Positions 10,714 through 22,581 of a stretch of 64,000 nucleotides of DNA are shown here, in pieces; the stretch's first letter is position 1; each line of letters opens with the position of its first letter. The position numbers and the translations under genes were made by a program. Source of the stretch: Ceratopteris richardii. Taxonomy: Eukaryota; Streptophyta; Polypodiopsida; Polypodiales; Pteridaceae. Below the pieces are notes generated by a model that made no database searches, was not told the origin of the DNA, and was given only the letters and a program-made list of their open reading frames with translations. Location of the stretch: NCBI GenBank assembly GCA_020310875.1, contig CM035407.1, forward strand, positions 69,005,158-69,069,157, read 5' to 3'.

Positions 10714-13009
10714 TAGTGGATACACCCATGCATGCCTGGAACAATCATCAATGAAAGTCATGAAGTAAAGATAGTTTCCCAAAGAGGGTGTCTACATAGG
10801 ACCATAGACATCACTCTGAACAAGCTCCAATTTCTCTGTAGCTAGAATTGAACCATCTTTTGGGAAGGAGGAATGCTGCATGTTGCCCAAAATACAGCCT
10901 TCACATACATGTTTACCAGGTGCCTTAAGTTTGGGCAAAGAGGACACCATTTCGGAGTACTATAGGTGTAGGAAACTAGCAAAATTTAGATGACCAAAGC
11001 ATGCATGCCAAAGCTTTGCATCTGACATAGCCTGAGAATCTTAAACTGCACATGCTGAATCATTCACAGATTTTGCATAATCTATGAGTTTATATAGCCA
11101 TGATATAAAATGCCAAAAGCAATAACAATGTTGCCATTTGACAGATCGTGAACTATACATCTATCATCAATGAATTTCACGACCAAGCCGATCTTGGGTA
11201 ATGCTAAAACTGATAACATATTTTCCTTGATCCCTGGCACAAATAAAGCATTCGACAATGTAAAAGAACTAGCATCAACGGTAATCAAAATGATCTTACC
11301 AACTCCCATAATAGGATAAGAGGAGTTATTGACACATGTGATAGTATGCCCTATAGGTGCATGCTCGAGTGAAGTGAAGAAAGTGTGCTACGAGGTAATA
11401 TGTTTGGTTGTCCCATTATCAAAGTACCAAACATATGAGTCTGTTGTAGACATACACTGTCATGTGAAGATGGGTCATAAGTACAAACAATATTAAATGC
11501 CCATTCTTCATTCTACACAAGATTAGCAGACTCAGTTTTCGATGTAGAGGCCTCTGCAACAACCATTCTAACCTCTTTCTTCCTTGGCTCTTTAGCAGCC
11601 AGTTTTGGAAAACTCTTTTTGACATGATCATTTCCTTTACAAAATTTACAGAACAATTTCTTATTCTTTGTTTTCTTCTTGTTTCTGTCATCCTTCTTTG
11701 ATTGTGCAGAATTAGCAAATTTCTACTTACTAGTAGAAGATCTCCATTTACCTTTGCCCTTCTGACTAGCCAAGAAAGCTTGATTTGCAACACGCATAAT
11801 GGACTTGTTCTGCCTAGACTGATCTTCCTACAATAGAACAGAGACTAACTCCTCAATATTTAAGGCATTTGGATTGCCTTTCATCATCAAATGAAGAGTA
11901 GAAGCAAAAATCTGATATGAATCTAGAAGACCATTCAGAACAGTCTGCACAAGTGAATTATCACGTAAGACTTCATTAGCAAAAATCAATTGCTCCTTCA
12001 AATCGTTGATCTTTGTTAGAAAACTGTCCATGGAGTCTCCTTCATTCATGTGCTCACTCTCCAAATGTTTTCAGACATAAGCAACATGAGCCTCATTCTT
12101 TGCCTGGTATAAAGTGGTAAGTGTATCCCAAGCATCCTTAGTTGTTTTGCAAGAGCGAATGTGAGGATTGATGGCATGTTTGATAGAGAAGGCTATCAAT
12201 GCATGTGCTTGAGCATCTCTGCCATCCCAACAAATTTCCTCTGTAGTAGGTGCAACAGGAACTACAACACAAACAGGAACATGAAGAATATCACCATCTT
12301 CAATGCCATCTGCATCACCTTCAACAACAGTGTTTGCAGGTGAAATAGGATGTTTTTCAACACCCTGCACAATATTCCATAGTCCTTTTGCAACCAATAC
12401 ATGGTGCATCATATAAGCCCACGATGGGTAATTGGTATCGTCCAACTTATCCACAATAGCCAACATACGGAATACATCACTAGTTTCAACCATGGCCACT
12501 AAATAAAATACCCTAATGCAGAAAAATGATTGTCTCAAAAAGTTCAAGAGAACTACCTTGTTTATTTTTGCTAAACTTGTAGCAGACTTTGAGATGCTTA
12601 TACTGGCGAATCAAAACTTGTATATAGTTTGCCACAAAAAGACAAAATTGCTTGCACAAGTGCTATGATAGTGCATTTGGAGGTTGAAACGAGCTCAGAT
12701 CGTGACTTGGGCACAGTATAGCAAAGCCATTGAGTGTTGATGATGTCCTAGATGAAGCGATGACCTGTTTTGATACCAATCATTGGAGTTTGAGGTCTAC
12801 GGAAGCATGCAAACAACACAAGGAAGAAGAAGAAGCTTGGAGTACAACACACAATATTGAATGTATTACCACTAGAATGTACGAAGACAAGTAATCCATT
12901 AGGGTTATAAGCATATATACAACTCGGGGGAAAAAACCTCCTAAAGAGGGAAAAAAGTGCCCGAGCGGTCCTAGTGTGTTCACACTATCACTACCTAAAT
13001 ATATCAATA
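10714..13009 (-). mobile_element. Copia-A copy 3 (minus): 5' LTR, gag, protease, start of integrase
   Basis: Reads on the minus strand from its 5' LTR (13009-12781) through the primer site (12769-12780), gag (TSDVFRMLAIVDKLDDTNYPSW near 12480, zinc knuckle near 11630), protease and pre-integrase words, to YLYFMTFIDDCSRHAWVYPL at about 10730. Its outer flank at 13010-13014 is ACCTC. The reverse complement, GAGGT, follows the separate LTR at 15388. I read both LTRs as parts of one insertion split by an inversion. Broken, with several breaks. Confidence 0.85.
12781..13009 (-). repeat. Copia-A LTR (5' LTR of copy 3)
   Basis: Reverse complement of the 231-base family LTR, including the GTATATA and TTCTTCTTCCTTG landmarks. 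The primer site (GATACCAAT side) lies immediately at lower coordinates, which fixes the orientation. Confidence 0.9.
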
Positions 13010-15150
13010 ACCTCTATAGTAGGTAAAACTACTACTTCTTGTTTTAATTCGTGTTCTTCTATTTTTTTTTTTCTTCTTCTAAAGTGGTCTCAATCATTTT
13101 TTCAATCTATTATGAATCCTTTGGTTCCTCTTTTGATATCATAGATTGCACCATGTGATTATCTTCTCCTCGATCTTCTTCTAAAGTGGTAATAACCATT
13201 GTTTGTTTCGGATCTTCCTAGACTTCATGATCTTCTTGAGCTGGTTGTAGTTCAAATCCCATTGATGCATCAAAAAAATCATCAATATCTACATCTTGTT
13301 CTACCTCCTTGAGTTTTTTAATATCAAGTACAACAAGTTGCTTGCCTTCCTAAGAACAAATATCTATGTCTTGGAAAAATTGGTAATGTTGTGCTTCATT
13401 ATCTTCATCCTCAATTATTTCTTCTTCCTTAAGAGGTTGAGGAACACATATAATGACATCCATTCTATGGACCAATACTGATCCTCCTTCCAATAGAGAT
13501 TGTGGGGGTTCCAATAGTAGAGGGCGCGGTTGCTCACACTGGCTATCATTTTCCTCTTCATCCCCATTCTTTTTCCTACTCTTTTTTATTTTCTTCAATT
13601 GTTTGTCTTCTGACACTTCTATCACTATTTCCTTATCCTTGGTCGGTTTTGATTCGTTTGAATATTTTTGAGTTGATCAAACTGTCATGAAGCTTCTCAT
13701 ATATCTGCAGCTCTTCTTCAGTCCAATCAATGGCTTTGTCTAAGAAATTCTCCAACATTTTCTAGTACTGCTCTTCATATTTTTTTCCTCTAGTCTTCAC
13801 TCCCTTGCAGATAATATGTATATAGTTTCTGTTTAGCAGTCATGGGAGGATAAGGTGCTACATCAGCCTGTACCTCTCTTTAAGGTGCTAATACCTCATG
13901 TGTAGGTTCTTCCAAATTCACAAATGCCTTCCTTGGGTCTTCTTTCACCTTGATTGTTATTTCATCTTTTGCCATCTTCAATCTTTTCTTTAAAGGTTTA
14001 GCTCCAACCACCTCAATTACCTTGGGCATTGATTTCCATATTGTTTGCATGGTGGTTGCTTTGGGAGTGGTGTCCATTTCCTTTCTCTTCTTCTCCATGA
14101 GCTTCTTTGATTGATTGGATTGAACTGCTATGAAGGCTTCCATCTCCTTGTAGTTGAGCATGGGTTCAAATTCCTCTTTCTTCTTCTAGAGCTATATAAA
14201 TGATTCTAGTTAGAATTTGACCTCCTCCTAGAAACTTCTTTTCCTTCCAATGGTTGGTTGCTTCATATATGTATTTGATGATATAACTCAACATGTCCAT
14301 TTTCTTTGGACTCCCCCTATTCATAAAGGCTAAGGTCACAAACCTGTGTGGTTTTGTATATCTTGCCATCTGTGTCGAGAAAAAGTGTTGGTAAAATTGT
14401 CTTATAGCCAAATTGACTACCTCTCACTCAAAGTCTCTGAACTTTTTGATATCTTTGTAAGCATACATACCCTTCCTGATATTATTTGAATTGTAATTGG
14501 TCCCCTCAAAATTTAGTAGCGTTGCACCTCATATATTCTTTCTGATCATTTTCATTCCAAGTGTGCTTATCCACTAACTCTGTTACTTCAATGCACCTTG
14601 GAATGTCTCATGGTTGGAAGCTCCAAAAATGCCTTGATTCTAACATGTTCCGAGACCTGCAAGATGTAATAACTTTTGTTTAACTTGTGTATATCCCTAA
14701 TCACCACTATGAGCTTGAACTTCCTAGATTTTACCAAGTAAATGTACTTTGGCCACTCTAGCCAATTGCTTCTTGGCTTCATCCAATGTGTCTGTTGCAT
14801 CCAAGAACCAACAAACCCTTGGTGGAGTGATGACCACTCCTTTTAGCATTTCTCGAGCCATTTGCAAATCACTCCAATGTTCTTGTCATTAGTCTTTATC
14901 ATGTTTTTTTTTTAATATTTTGCTTTGAAATATCAATTCCAACAAAACATTACATAACAAAGAAAAAATATTAATTATATACACATCTAGAAAGACTCTT
15001 TGACTTTGGCATGAAAAATTCCTAAAAAACATCTCTTCATGTGTAGGCTTTTATTCTACAATTTAAAGTATAAATTCATTAACTTAAAGTAATTTTCATT
15101 TATTTATAATTTTTTATTATTTCATGCAAAAAATTCATCTAAAGTACAAG
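13010..15150 (-). pseudogene. Gypsy-H extra region (helical/charged), inverted segment
   Basis: Minus-strand text with protein-like composition. An N-terminal part (MARYTKPHRFVTLAFMNRG, YIIKYIYEATNHWKEKKFLG; about 14390-14200) is followed by lysine/glutamate-rich stretches (KKRLKMAKDEITIKVKED near 13950, then acidic text near 13500). No known domain is recognised. It lies between Gypsy pol and 3' LTR parts and resembles in layout the extra region of Gypsy-2 (33285-35399). I infer an element-encoded extra protein of unknown role. Several breaks. The 14880-15150 end is AT-rich and non-coding. Confidence 0.5.
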
Positions 15151-15162
15151 CCTTGGGGGATT

Positions 15163-15388
15163 TGTTGATATATCTAGGTAGTGATGTGTGTAAACACCCT
15201 AGGACCATGGGGGCACTTTTTTCCCTCTTTAGGAAGTCCCCCCCCGCTTGTATACATGCCTATAATCCTAATGGGTCACTTATGTTTCTACATTCTAGTG
15301 GTAATAATTCAGTATTGTGTGTTGTGCTACAAGATTCTTCTTCTTCCTTGTGCTGTTCGTGTGCTTTTGCAGACCTCAAACTCCAACA
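15163..15388 (+). repeat. Copia-A LTR with a purine tract in front
   Basis: A 226-base copy starting TGTTGATATATCTAGG and ending CTCCAACA. The preceding CTTGGGGGATT resembles the polypurine tract before the 3' LTR of the copy at 17419, so this is a 3' LTR rather than a solo LTR. The following 5-mer GAGGT is the reverse complement of the flank of the minus-strand LTR at 13009, linking the two. Confidence 0.85.
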
Positions 15389-16225
15389 GAGGTTATGCAT
15401 GTAGATATAATTAGGGAAGATGTAGAAGCTTTAGAGTAAATACAAAAGGAATTACAAAAAGTGAATATAAAAGAGGTTCTTACATATTTTCTCAAACTAG
15501 TGAAGGATACCATTAAGGAAGCCAAAAAATACAAAGAACAAGAATATCTAGAAAAAGAGAATATACTTAATGAGAAAGAAAACATGCTTGACGATAACCA
15601 AGGAGTTAAGGTAGTAGAACCAGAGAGTCCCAAAGTCACTCTACAAGATATAGTAATCAATAGAGGCTCTAGATAGCACTAGAAGTCCAATCACAAAAGA
15701 AGATAGAGACCAACAAGAAATCAAGGAGGATCAACTTGTGGATAGAGCATCATAAAAAATACAAGAACAAATAGAATCATCAGAACAGAAGCATGAGGAA
15801 CAAATAGAGCTGATAAAAGAAACGTAGATCTTATAGTAAGACCTGAAGAAGAACCGCAGGAAAAACACTTAGGAATAAAAGTATTCCTACAAGATCAATT
15901 GGAGTACATTGTAGAACTATAAAAAATGGCGATATTAACAGGGATTCAAATGGAGGAAGACAAAAGCAAACAAGTAAAAGAACAACTTCAAAGTCAAGAA
16001 CATGCAAAAGAGATACAAGAAGAGAACAAATATCTCTTGGAAGATAATTCATATGTTCAAGATGAAATTATTAAAATGACTCAAGAAGTGTTACACCATT
16101 CAGAACAAATCAAGATTTTGAATGAAGAAAAGCAAAATTTGGAAAGGGAAACTGTTGACATTACAAAAAAGATAAATAGATGTACCTATAGAAAGAAGTA
16201 ATAGAACAAAAAGATGTAGAACTTC
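15389..16225 (+). pseudogene. Gypsy-H extra region: coiled-coil-like segment
   Basis: Plus-strand frames are rich in E, K, Q and I with heptad-like spacing: KDTIKEAKKYKEQEYLEKEN near 15510, and QSQEHAKEIQEENKYLLEDN followed by EQIKILNEEKQNLERE near 15990-16150. This looks like a long coiled coil. It is interrupted exactly where Gypsy-2 inserts, and similar text resumes at 35907. Function unknown. Several breaks. Confidence 0.5.
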
Positions 16226-16689
16226 TGTTAGGCCGCCGGATGGGAATATGTAATTTTATTTTTCATACTTGCACGCACCGAAAAGGTGTAGCGAACAGAT
16301 GTAACTCTTTATTCGTTAATGAAAAGGCAAGTACATCGTTCGGCGAGAGATAGAGGATCGCCAGACTGTCTGTCTGGGCGATTACGCTGGAAGCTCTGTT
16401 GTAGAGTTACAGAAATCTTGAGTATTGGTATTCTGTTTGTTGAATTTCAGTGATTAATCATTAACACAGTAATGCTGCATTAACATTAATATGCCTGTGC
16501 GACGTCGTAGTTGTTAATTCGCGCGATAACATATTGTGTAGTGATAATCATTGACTTGAAGGACATTAACTGTTGTTTGAATGCTAACTGGGAAAATTAA
16601 ATAAAGGGCCTCTGCACTGTCAGACCCCTATCCATCCCCAAGAACTCGAAACGAGATTAAAAGTGGCTTAGTGAGAAGCGCTTTTAACA
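16226..16689 (+). repeat. Gypsy-2 5' LTR
   Basis: Begins TGTTAGGCCGCCGG and ends GCTTTTAACA. Followed by CTGGCACGGTCTG, whose TGG start sits where a primer site is expected but does not match initiator-Met tRNA. TTAAATAAAG near 16597 is a possible TATA or poly(A) signal. Confidence 0.95.
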
Positions 16690-17418
16690 CTGGCACGGTC
16701 TGTGGGAAGATGGAAACAAATGTGGAATAACCAGTAAGGGAAGAGCAATACTCAAGATGAGCAATGTAGAACAGTAATCGTCGATTGAAGAAGTGATATA
16801 TGCCGGTTACTCGCTCCGGTGAGTCCTATCCAAAGTATAGAAGCGACCAACATCCGTGGACAATTCCGAGTGTATTGGGAATACCCCACGGTAGCAGAAG
16901 TGAAGGACAAGCAAGCACAGAAGAAGATAGTTCACGGCAGGAAACAGGTACCCATTGTGGTGAAATTCCGGTGTGTTTCGGTACCACTCCGATCTGTTTC
17001 GGTGATACTTCCTTACGTTGAGAAGACAATTCACCAGCGACTGGGTGTACATCAACCCAGTGTGGAGATAGGCCAGTACCTGTTAGCGATCATTTGTGGC
17101 TTTTCCATGAGCGTTCGGGTCTTTCCGATGGAAGTTCATTGCTTTCCGGTGCACATCCGGTGCTTTACGATGAAGGATCCACGCTCTTTGGTGCAGGATC
17201 CACGTTTCTTGGTAAAGGATCCACGTTCTTCGGTGAAGCCTCCATGCTCTTGGGTAAGGGATCCACGTTTTTCGGTAAAGAATCAATGCTTTTTGGTGAA
17301 ACCTCAGCGTCATCCGGTGGTACTATGGTTAAATTGGGTGCCAGTCCGGGCATCTTCGACGAGCATTAGTAGCGAAAAGTTGTCAACCACAAGGGATAGT
17401 CCTTCCGCAGATAGGAAC
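16690..17418 (+). other. Gypsy-2 leader
   Basis: A stretch of 729 bases between the 5' LTR and the Copia-A insertion. Its far side resumes at 22581 with the gag start codon. It holds a 7 x 21-base array (17175-17321) and stays open in more than one plus-strand frame (for example about 16819-17424), which the array explains in part. I do not recognise a protein. Confidence 0.6.
17175..17321 (+). repeat. Seven tandem 21-base units in the Gypsy-2 leader
   Basis: Units start at 17175, 17196, 17217, 17238, 17259, 17280 and 17301 with no spacing change. The consensus is close to GGATCCACGTTTTTCGGTAAA. Because 21 is a multiple of three, any open frame gives seven-residue repeats (for example GSTFFGK). 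The first five units are closest; the last is most divergent. Confidence 0.95.
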
Positions 17419-17649
17419 TGTTGATATATTTAGGTAGTGATGTGTGTGAACACTCTAGGACCGCTGGGGCACTTTTTTCCCTCTTTAGGAGGTTTTTTTC
17501 CCTCGGCTTGTATATACGCCTATTGCCCTAATGGGCTACTTATCTTTGTACATTCTCTAGTAATACATTCAGTATTGTGTGTTTGTGCTCCAAGCTTCTT
17601 CTTCTTCCTTGTGCTGTTCGCGTGCTTCCGCAGACGTCTATCTCCAACA
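17419..17649 (+). repeat. Copia-A copy 1, 5' LTR
   Basis: 231 bases, TGTTGATATATTTAGG to CTATCTCCAACA. Contains GTATATACGCC, a plausible TATA region, about 100 bases in. Confidence 0.97.
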
Positions 17650-17651
17650 AT

Positions 17652-17663
17652 TGGTATCAGAGC
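17652..17663 (+). promoter_or_regulatory. Primer-binding site of Copia-A copy 1
   Basis: TGGTATCAGAGC is the standard plant Copia primer site complementary to the 3' end of initiator-Met tRNA. It lies two bases after the LTR. Confidence 0.95.
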
Positions 17664-18004
17664 AGGTCGTCGCTTCTTCTAGGGTGCCGTCGACACTCCT
17701 CCGTTTGCAGTCTCAGATTCACACGAAATTTGGTGAGCATACTCAGGGTGTTTCCGAGATCAAAACAGCTTTGCTGTGTGGTGCCAAAATCGCGATCTGA
17801 GCTCGTTTCGGCCTCCGAACGCACTATCACAGCGCTTGTGTAGGCTATTTCGTCCTTTTGTGCCAAAGGTATATACCAATTTCTGTTCGCCAGTTTAAGC
17901 ATCTCGAAGTCTGCTACAGGTCTAGTAGAACTCGTCTGGGCAGTTCTGTTCAACTTTTTGAGATACAGTCAATTTTCTGCATCAAGGTATTCTAGTCACC
18001 GGCC

Positions 18005-18990
18005 ATGGCTGAAAGCAGTGATGTATTCCGTATGTTGGCTGTTGAGGATAAGTTGGATGGTACCAACTACCCATTATGGGCTTATATGATGCGACATGTA
18101 TTGGTTGCAAAAGGATTGTGGAACATTGTGCAGGGTGTTGAAAGATGTCCTGTTACACCTGTAACGATAGGTACTGCAAATACAGGTGTTGGAGCTGATG
18201 AAGATGGCGTCGAAGATGATATTCCATAGATTCCTGTTCGTGCTGCTGTTTCTGTTGCACCTACTGCACAGCAGATTCGTTGGGATGGCAGAGATGCCCA
18301 AGCATATGCCTTGATAGCTTTGTCTGTCAAACGTGCCATTATTCCTTACATTCGCTCTTGCAGAACAGCAAAGGATGCTTGGGATACACTTACCACTTTG
18401 TACCAGGCTAGGAATGAGGCTCGTGTTGCTTACCTCCGAAAACAGTTGGAGAGTGAGCACATGAATGAAGGTGATTCTATGGACAGTTTTCTTACAAAGA
18501 TCAAAGACCTGAAGGAACAATTAATTTCTGCTGATGAGGTTATACCAGATAGCTCACTTGTGCAGACCGTTCTAAATGGTCTTCCTGATTCATATCAGAG
18601 TTTTGCCTCTACTCTTCGGTTGATGATGAAAGGCAATCCGAATGCCTTGTCATTTGAGGAATTAGTCTCTGTTCTGTTGCAGGAAGATCAGTCCAGGCAG
18701 AACAGGTCCATTATGCGTGTTGCAGATCAAGCTTTCCTGGCTAGTCAGAAGGGCAAAGGAAAATGGAGCTCTTCTACTAGTAAGCAGAAATCTGCAAATG
18801 CTGCACAATCGAAGAACCAGGATAAAGATGAGAAGAAATAAGAAAAGCAGAAATTGTTCTGCAAGTACTGTAAAGGAAATGATCATATTATAAAGAACTG
18901 TCCAAAACTGGCTGCTAAAGAGGCAAAGAAGAAAGAGGCTGGAATGGTTGTTGCAGAGGCCTCTACACCAGAAACATAGTCTGCAAATCT
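18005..18990 (+). pseudogene. gag: Copia-A copy 1 gag region
   Basis: Starts MAESSDVFRML, followed by DKLDGTNYPLWAYMM, the usual N-terminal Copia gag word, then the UBN2-like stretch (AWDTLTTLYQARNEARVAYL and FLTKIKDLKEQL) and a CCHC knuckle. Gag builds the virus-like particle and binds the element RNA. In Copia elements gag and pol usually form one polyprotein, and the spacing here agrees with that. Confidence 0.9.
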
Positions 18991-21900
18991 TGTGCAGGAA
19001 GAAGAATGGGCGTTTACTACTGTCTGCAGTTTTGACCCATCTTCTCATGATCAGTGCATGTCTGCAGTAGACTCAGATGTTTGGTACTTTGACAGTGGGG
19101 CGACCAAACATATTACCTCGCAGCACAGTTTCTTCTCTTCACTCGAGCCTGCCCCTACAGGGAATACTGTCACATGCGCCAATAACTCCTCTTATCCTGT
19201 TATGTGAGTTGGTAAGATAATTCTGACTACTGCTGATGGTAGTTCTTTCACTTTGTCAGATGCTTTATTTGTGCCAGGGATCAAAAAGAACCTCTTATCA
19301 GTTTCTGCATTAGCCAAGATTGGCTTGGTTGTGAAATTCGTTGATGACAGGTGTACAGTCCATGATCTCTCAAATGGTGATGTGATTATTGCTTCTGGCA
19401 TTTTATGTCGTGGGCTGTATAAGCTCATAGACTATGAAAGATCTGTGAATGATTCGGCATGTGCAGTTCATGATTCTCAGGCTATGTCAGATGCAAAGCT
19501 TTGGCATGCACGCTTTGGTCATCTGAATTTTGCTAGTTTGCTACGCGTGCAGAAATCTGAAATGGTGTCCTCTTTGCCCAAACTTGAGGCTCCTGGAAAA
19601 CATGTCTGTGAAGGCTGTATTTTGGGCAAAATGCAGCGTTCTTCCTTTCCAAAAGATGGTTTAGTTCGGGCTACGTAGAAATTGTAGCTTGTACATAGTG
19701 ATGTCTGTGGTCCTATGCAGACACCCTCTTTTGGAAATTACCTTTACTTTGTGACTTTCATTGATGATTTTTCCAGGCATGCATGGGTATATCCACTCAA
19801 AGCAAAGTCCGAAGTGTTCATGTGCTTCAAACAGTTTTTGGTTTTGGCTGAAAATCTGTCAGCATGTAAAATGGGCACCCTCCATTCTGATCGAGGGGGG
19901 GGATATATGTCTTCAGATTTTAATGCATTTCTGGCTGAACGTGGGATAAAACACCAGTGTATAGTGCCGTATACACCTCAACAGAATGGAGTTGCTGAAC
20001 GAAAGAACAGGTCACTCATGGAGATGGCGAGGTGCATGGTCAAAAGTCACGCTTTACCACATAGTTTCTGGCTTGAGGCTGTCATGTGTGCAGCATATGT
20101 ACTGAACAGGTGTCCCACTAAAGCGTTGCAGTCTATCACTCCATATGAGGCTTGGCATGACCGCAAGCCATCTGTTGCTCATCTGCGTGTTTTTGGTTGA
20201 TTGGCATATGCATTAGTGCCTGAACAACATCGCAGAAAATTGGATGATAAGGCAGTAAAATGTATTTTTGTTGGGTACAGTTCTAAAAGTAAAGGCTATC
20301 GTCTGTATCATCCACAGACTAAACGCATTCTGGTTAGCCGTGATGTTGTCTTTGTGGAAGATGCTATTCAGCCATTGCTTTCATGTACTAAGGAGACATT
20401 TGTTAGCTCCAAAGACATGTATGATACTTTGATGCCTCTTTTTACAGGTGGACAGGCTAGTGCTGGTCCTAATGAGGCAACTTCTCAGCCTTTGCAGGTT
20501 TCATATGATGATGCAGATCATTCCATTTCTGATGCAGATTTACATGATGCACTTGTTGATGAGAGAGCTGATATTGAGCAGGCAAAAACTATGCCAAAAT
20601 GGCTGGTGCAGACTTTGCGTGATAGCAAATTAGATGCACCTTTGTCATATCGTACTCGTTCAGGCTCTCATAGTGCCTCCTTTGCATCAGATTGCTATGC
20701 TATGGCTACATCTAGTCTTTGTGATGAGAATGAGCCTGTTTCTTTTGATGAAGCACAAAATTCAGAAAATTGGATGGCTGCTATGCAATCTGAATATGAT
20801 GCTATAATGAAGAATGGTACATGGTCTTTATGTGACTTGCCTCCTGGCAAGAAGGCCATTGGCACTAAGTGGGTATACAAGCTGAAGCGTAAACCTGATG
20901 GTACAGTTGACATGTATAAGGCTAGGCTTGTTGCAAAGGGTTATGCACAAGAAAGAGGCATTGATTTTGATGAGACCTTTGCACCTACATGCCGTATGAC
21001 TACTGTTCGGAGCATTTGTGCACTTGCAGCCCATCATGGTTGGAATGTACATCACTTGGACATTAAAACAACATTTCTGAATGGTGACTTGCATGAAGAA
21101 GTGTATGTTTTTCAGCCCCGTGGCTTTGTGCAGAAAGGGCATGAAAACCAGGTTTGCAGGTTAAAGAAGGCATTATATGGTTTAAAGCAAGCACCACGTG
21201 CTTGGTATGAGAAGATACATGCCTATCTGATTGCACATGGTTTTGAGAACAGTCCAACTGAAAGCACCTTATATGTTAAGCATGCTAATGATGTGCTTCT
21301 GATCATTGTTGTCTATGTTGATGACATGCTGCTCACTGGTCCTATTGAGAAGCATATTGCTGATTTCAAGGTTGATTTGCATGCCTCATTTGAGATGTCT
21401 GATTTGGGGCATTTGCATCACTATTTGGGCATTCAGTTTATGCAAGTTGATGGTGGAATGGCTTTGTGTCAAACGAAATATATTGACACATTATTGCAGC
21501 ATTTTGGCCTTGAAGACTGTAAGCCTATTGCCACTCCTATGGAGACAGGTTTACGATTGAGTCTTCATGATGCTGGAGATGCATTTGATGCTGTTCTCTA
21601 TCAGCAGGCTGTTGGATGCTTGATTTACTTATGCATTACTCGGCCAGATATTCAGTTTGCTGTCTCACAGATGAGCAGGTTTATGCATTGCCCAGGAGTC
21701 ATGCATTGGAAGGCGGTTAAGCGCATCTTTCGCTACTTGAGTGGTACTCGGCTACTTGGGTTGTTTTATCCCAAGGGGGGATCACTACCGCCATATTTGC
21801 ATGCTTTTTCTGACTCAGATTGGGCTGGTTGCTATGACACTTGTGTGTCCACCAGTGGTTTTTGCTTCATGCTTGGTAGCTCATGTATATCTTGGTTGAG

Positions 21901-22270
21901 CAAGAAGCAGCCTACTGTGGCCACTTCCAGTTGTGAGGCTAAGTATAGGGCAACTTTCACAGCGACTGTTGAGTGTGTGTGGCTCAGACGCCTTATGGCT
22001 GATTGGGGTGTTGGCCAGTCTTCTGCCACCACCATCTTCACTGACAGTCAGAGCGCATTGGCAGTTGCGAGGAACCCTGTGTTCCATGCTCGCACTAAGC
22101 ACATTGAGGTGCATTATCACAATGTCAGGGAGAGGTTCTCTGCTGGGGAGATCAGCTTGGCATATGTGCCCACGCAGGAGAACATTGCAGACCTTTTCAC
22201 GAAGGCTCTGCCTAGGGAGAAGTTTGAAGCTTTCCGCAAAGCTTTGGGCTTACTTCCTTTTGTGGAGTGA
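18991..22270 (+). pseudogene. pol: Copia-A copy 1 pol region: protease, integrase, RT, RNase H
   Basis: Protease WYFDSGATKH; pre-integrase WHARFGHLNF with VCEGCILGK; integrase TFIDDFSRHAWVYP, LHSDRGGGYMS and PQQNGVAERKNRS, giving the D, D and E positions; then the family-typical link VFGYLAYA-like and KCIFVGYSSKSKGYRL; RT from ENWMAAMQSEYDAI through KARLVAKGYAQERGID to VVYVDDMLLTG; RNase H FSDSDWAGCYDTCVSTSGF, KKQPTVATSS and TDSQSALAVARNPVFH. The RT to RNase H half is the best preserved. Ends 75 bases before the 3' LTR. Confidence 0.93.
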
Positions 22271-22344
22271 TTTCCACATAGCTTGGCACTTCCTTATACA
22301 TGAGTGCCAGCTCCTTGTTCACCGCATCACTCCCAGGGGGGATT

Positions 22345-22575
22345 TGTTGATATATTTAGGTAGTGATGTGTGTGAACACTCTAGGACCGCCGGGGCACTT
22401 TTTTCCCTCTTTAGGAGGTTTTTTTCCCCCGGCTTGTATATACGCCTATTGCCCTAATGGGCTACTTATCTTTGTACATTCTCTAGTAATACATTCAGTA
22501 TTGTGTGTTTGTGCTCCAAGCTTCTTCTTCTTCCTTGTGCTGTTCGCGTGCTTCCGCAGACGTCTATCTCCAACA
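22345..22575 (+). repeat. Copia-A copy 1, 3' LTR
   Basis: 231 bases, identical to the 5' LTR except for two C/T differences. Preceded by the polypurine tract AGGGGGGA (22335-22342) and followed by the GGAAC target duplicate. Confidence 0.97.
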
Positions 22576-22581
22576 GGAACC

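Larger units (their letters stand above)
17419..22575 (+). mobile_element. Copia-A copy 1: youngest, LTR-to-LTR complete Ty1/Copia element
   Basis: LTRs at 17419-17649 and 22345-22575 differ at only 2 of 231 sites, and GGAAC flanks both ends (17414-17418 and 22576-22580), proving a clean insertion into the Gypsy-2 leader. Parts in order: primer site 17652-17663, gag from 18005, zinc knuckle (CKYCKGNDHIIKNC, about 18859-18900), protease (FDSGATKHI, about 19090), HHCC pre-integrase (about 19500-19620), integrase core (about 19690-20200), reverse transcriptase (about 20770-21560, YVDD at 21313), RNase H (about 21800-22130), polypurine tract 22335-22342. Structurally whole but broken, about six breaks. 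The order IN before RT is diagnostic of Copia. Confidence 0.97.

Noticed and set aside
15163-15388. Solo LTR
   Set aside because: Its left flank is a Copia-A polypurine tract rather than a target duplicate, and its right flank matches the flank of the LTR at 13009 in reverse complement.
17175-17321. CRISPR-like appearance of the 21-base array
   Set aside because: Units are contiguous with no spacers, and the array sits in the leader of a plant retrotransposon.
16807-17353. Minus-strand open frames in the Gypsy-2 leader
   Set aside because: They mirror the plus-strand 21-base array and show no family resemblance.
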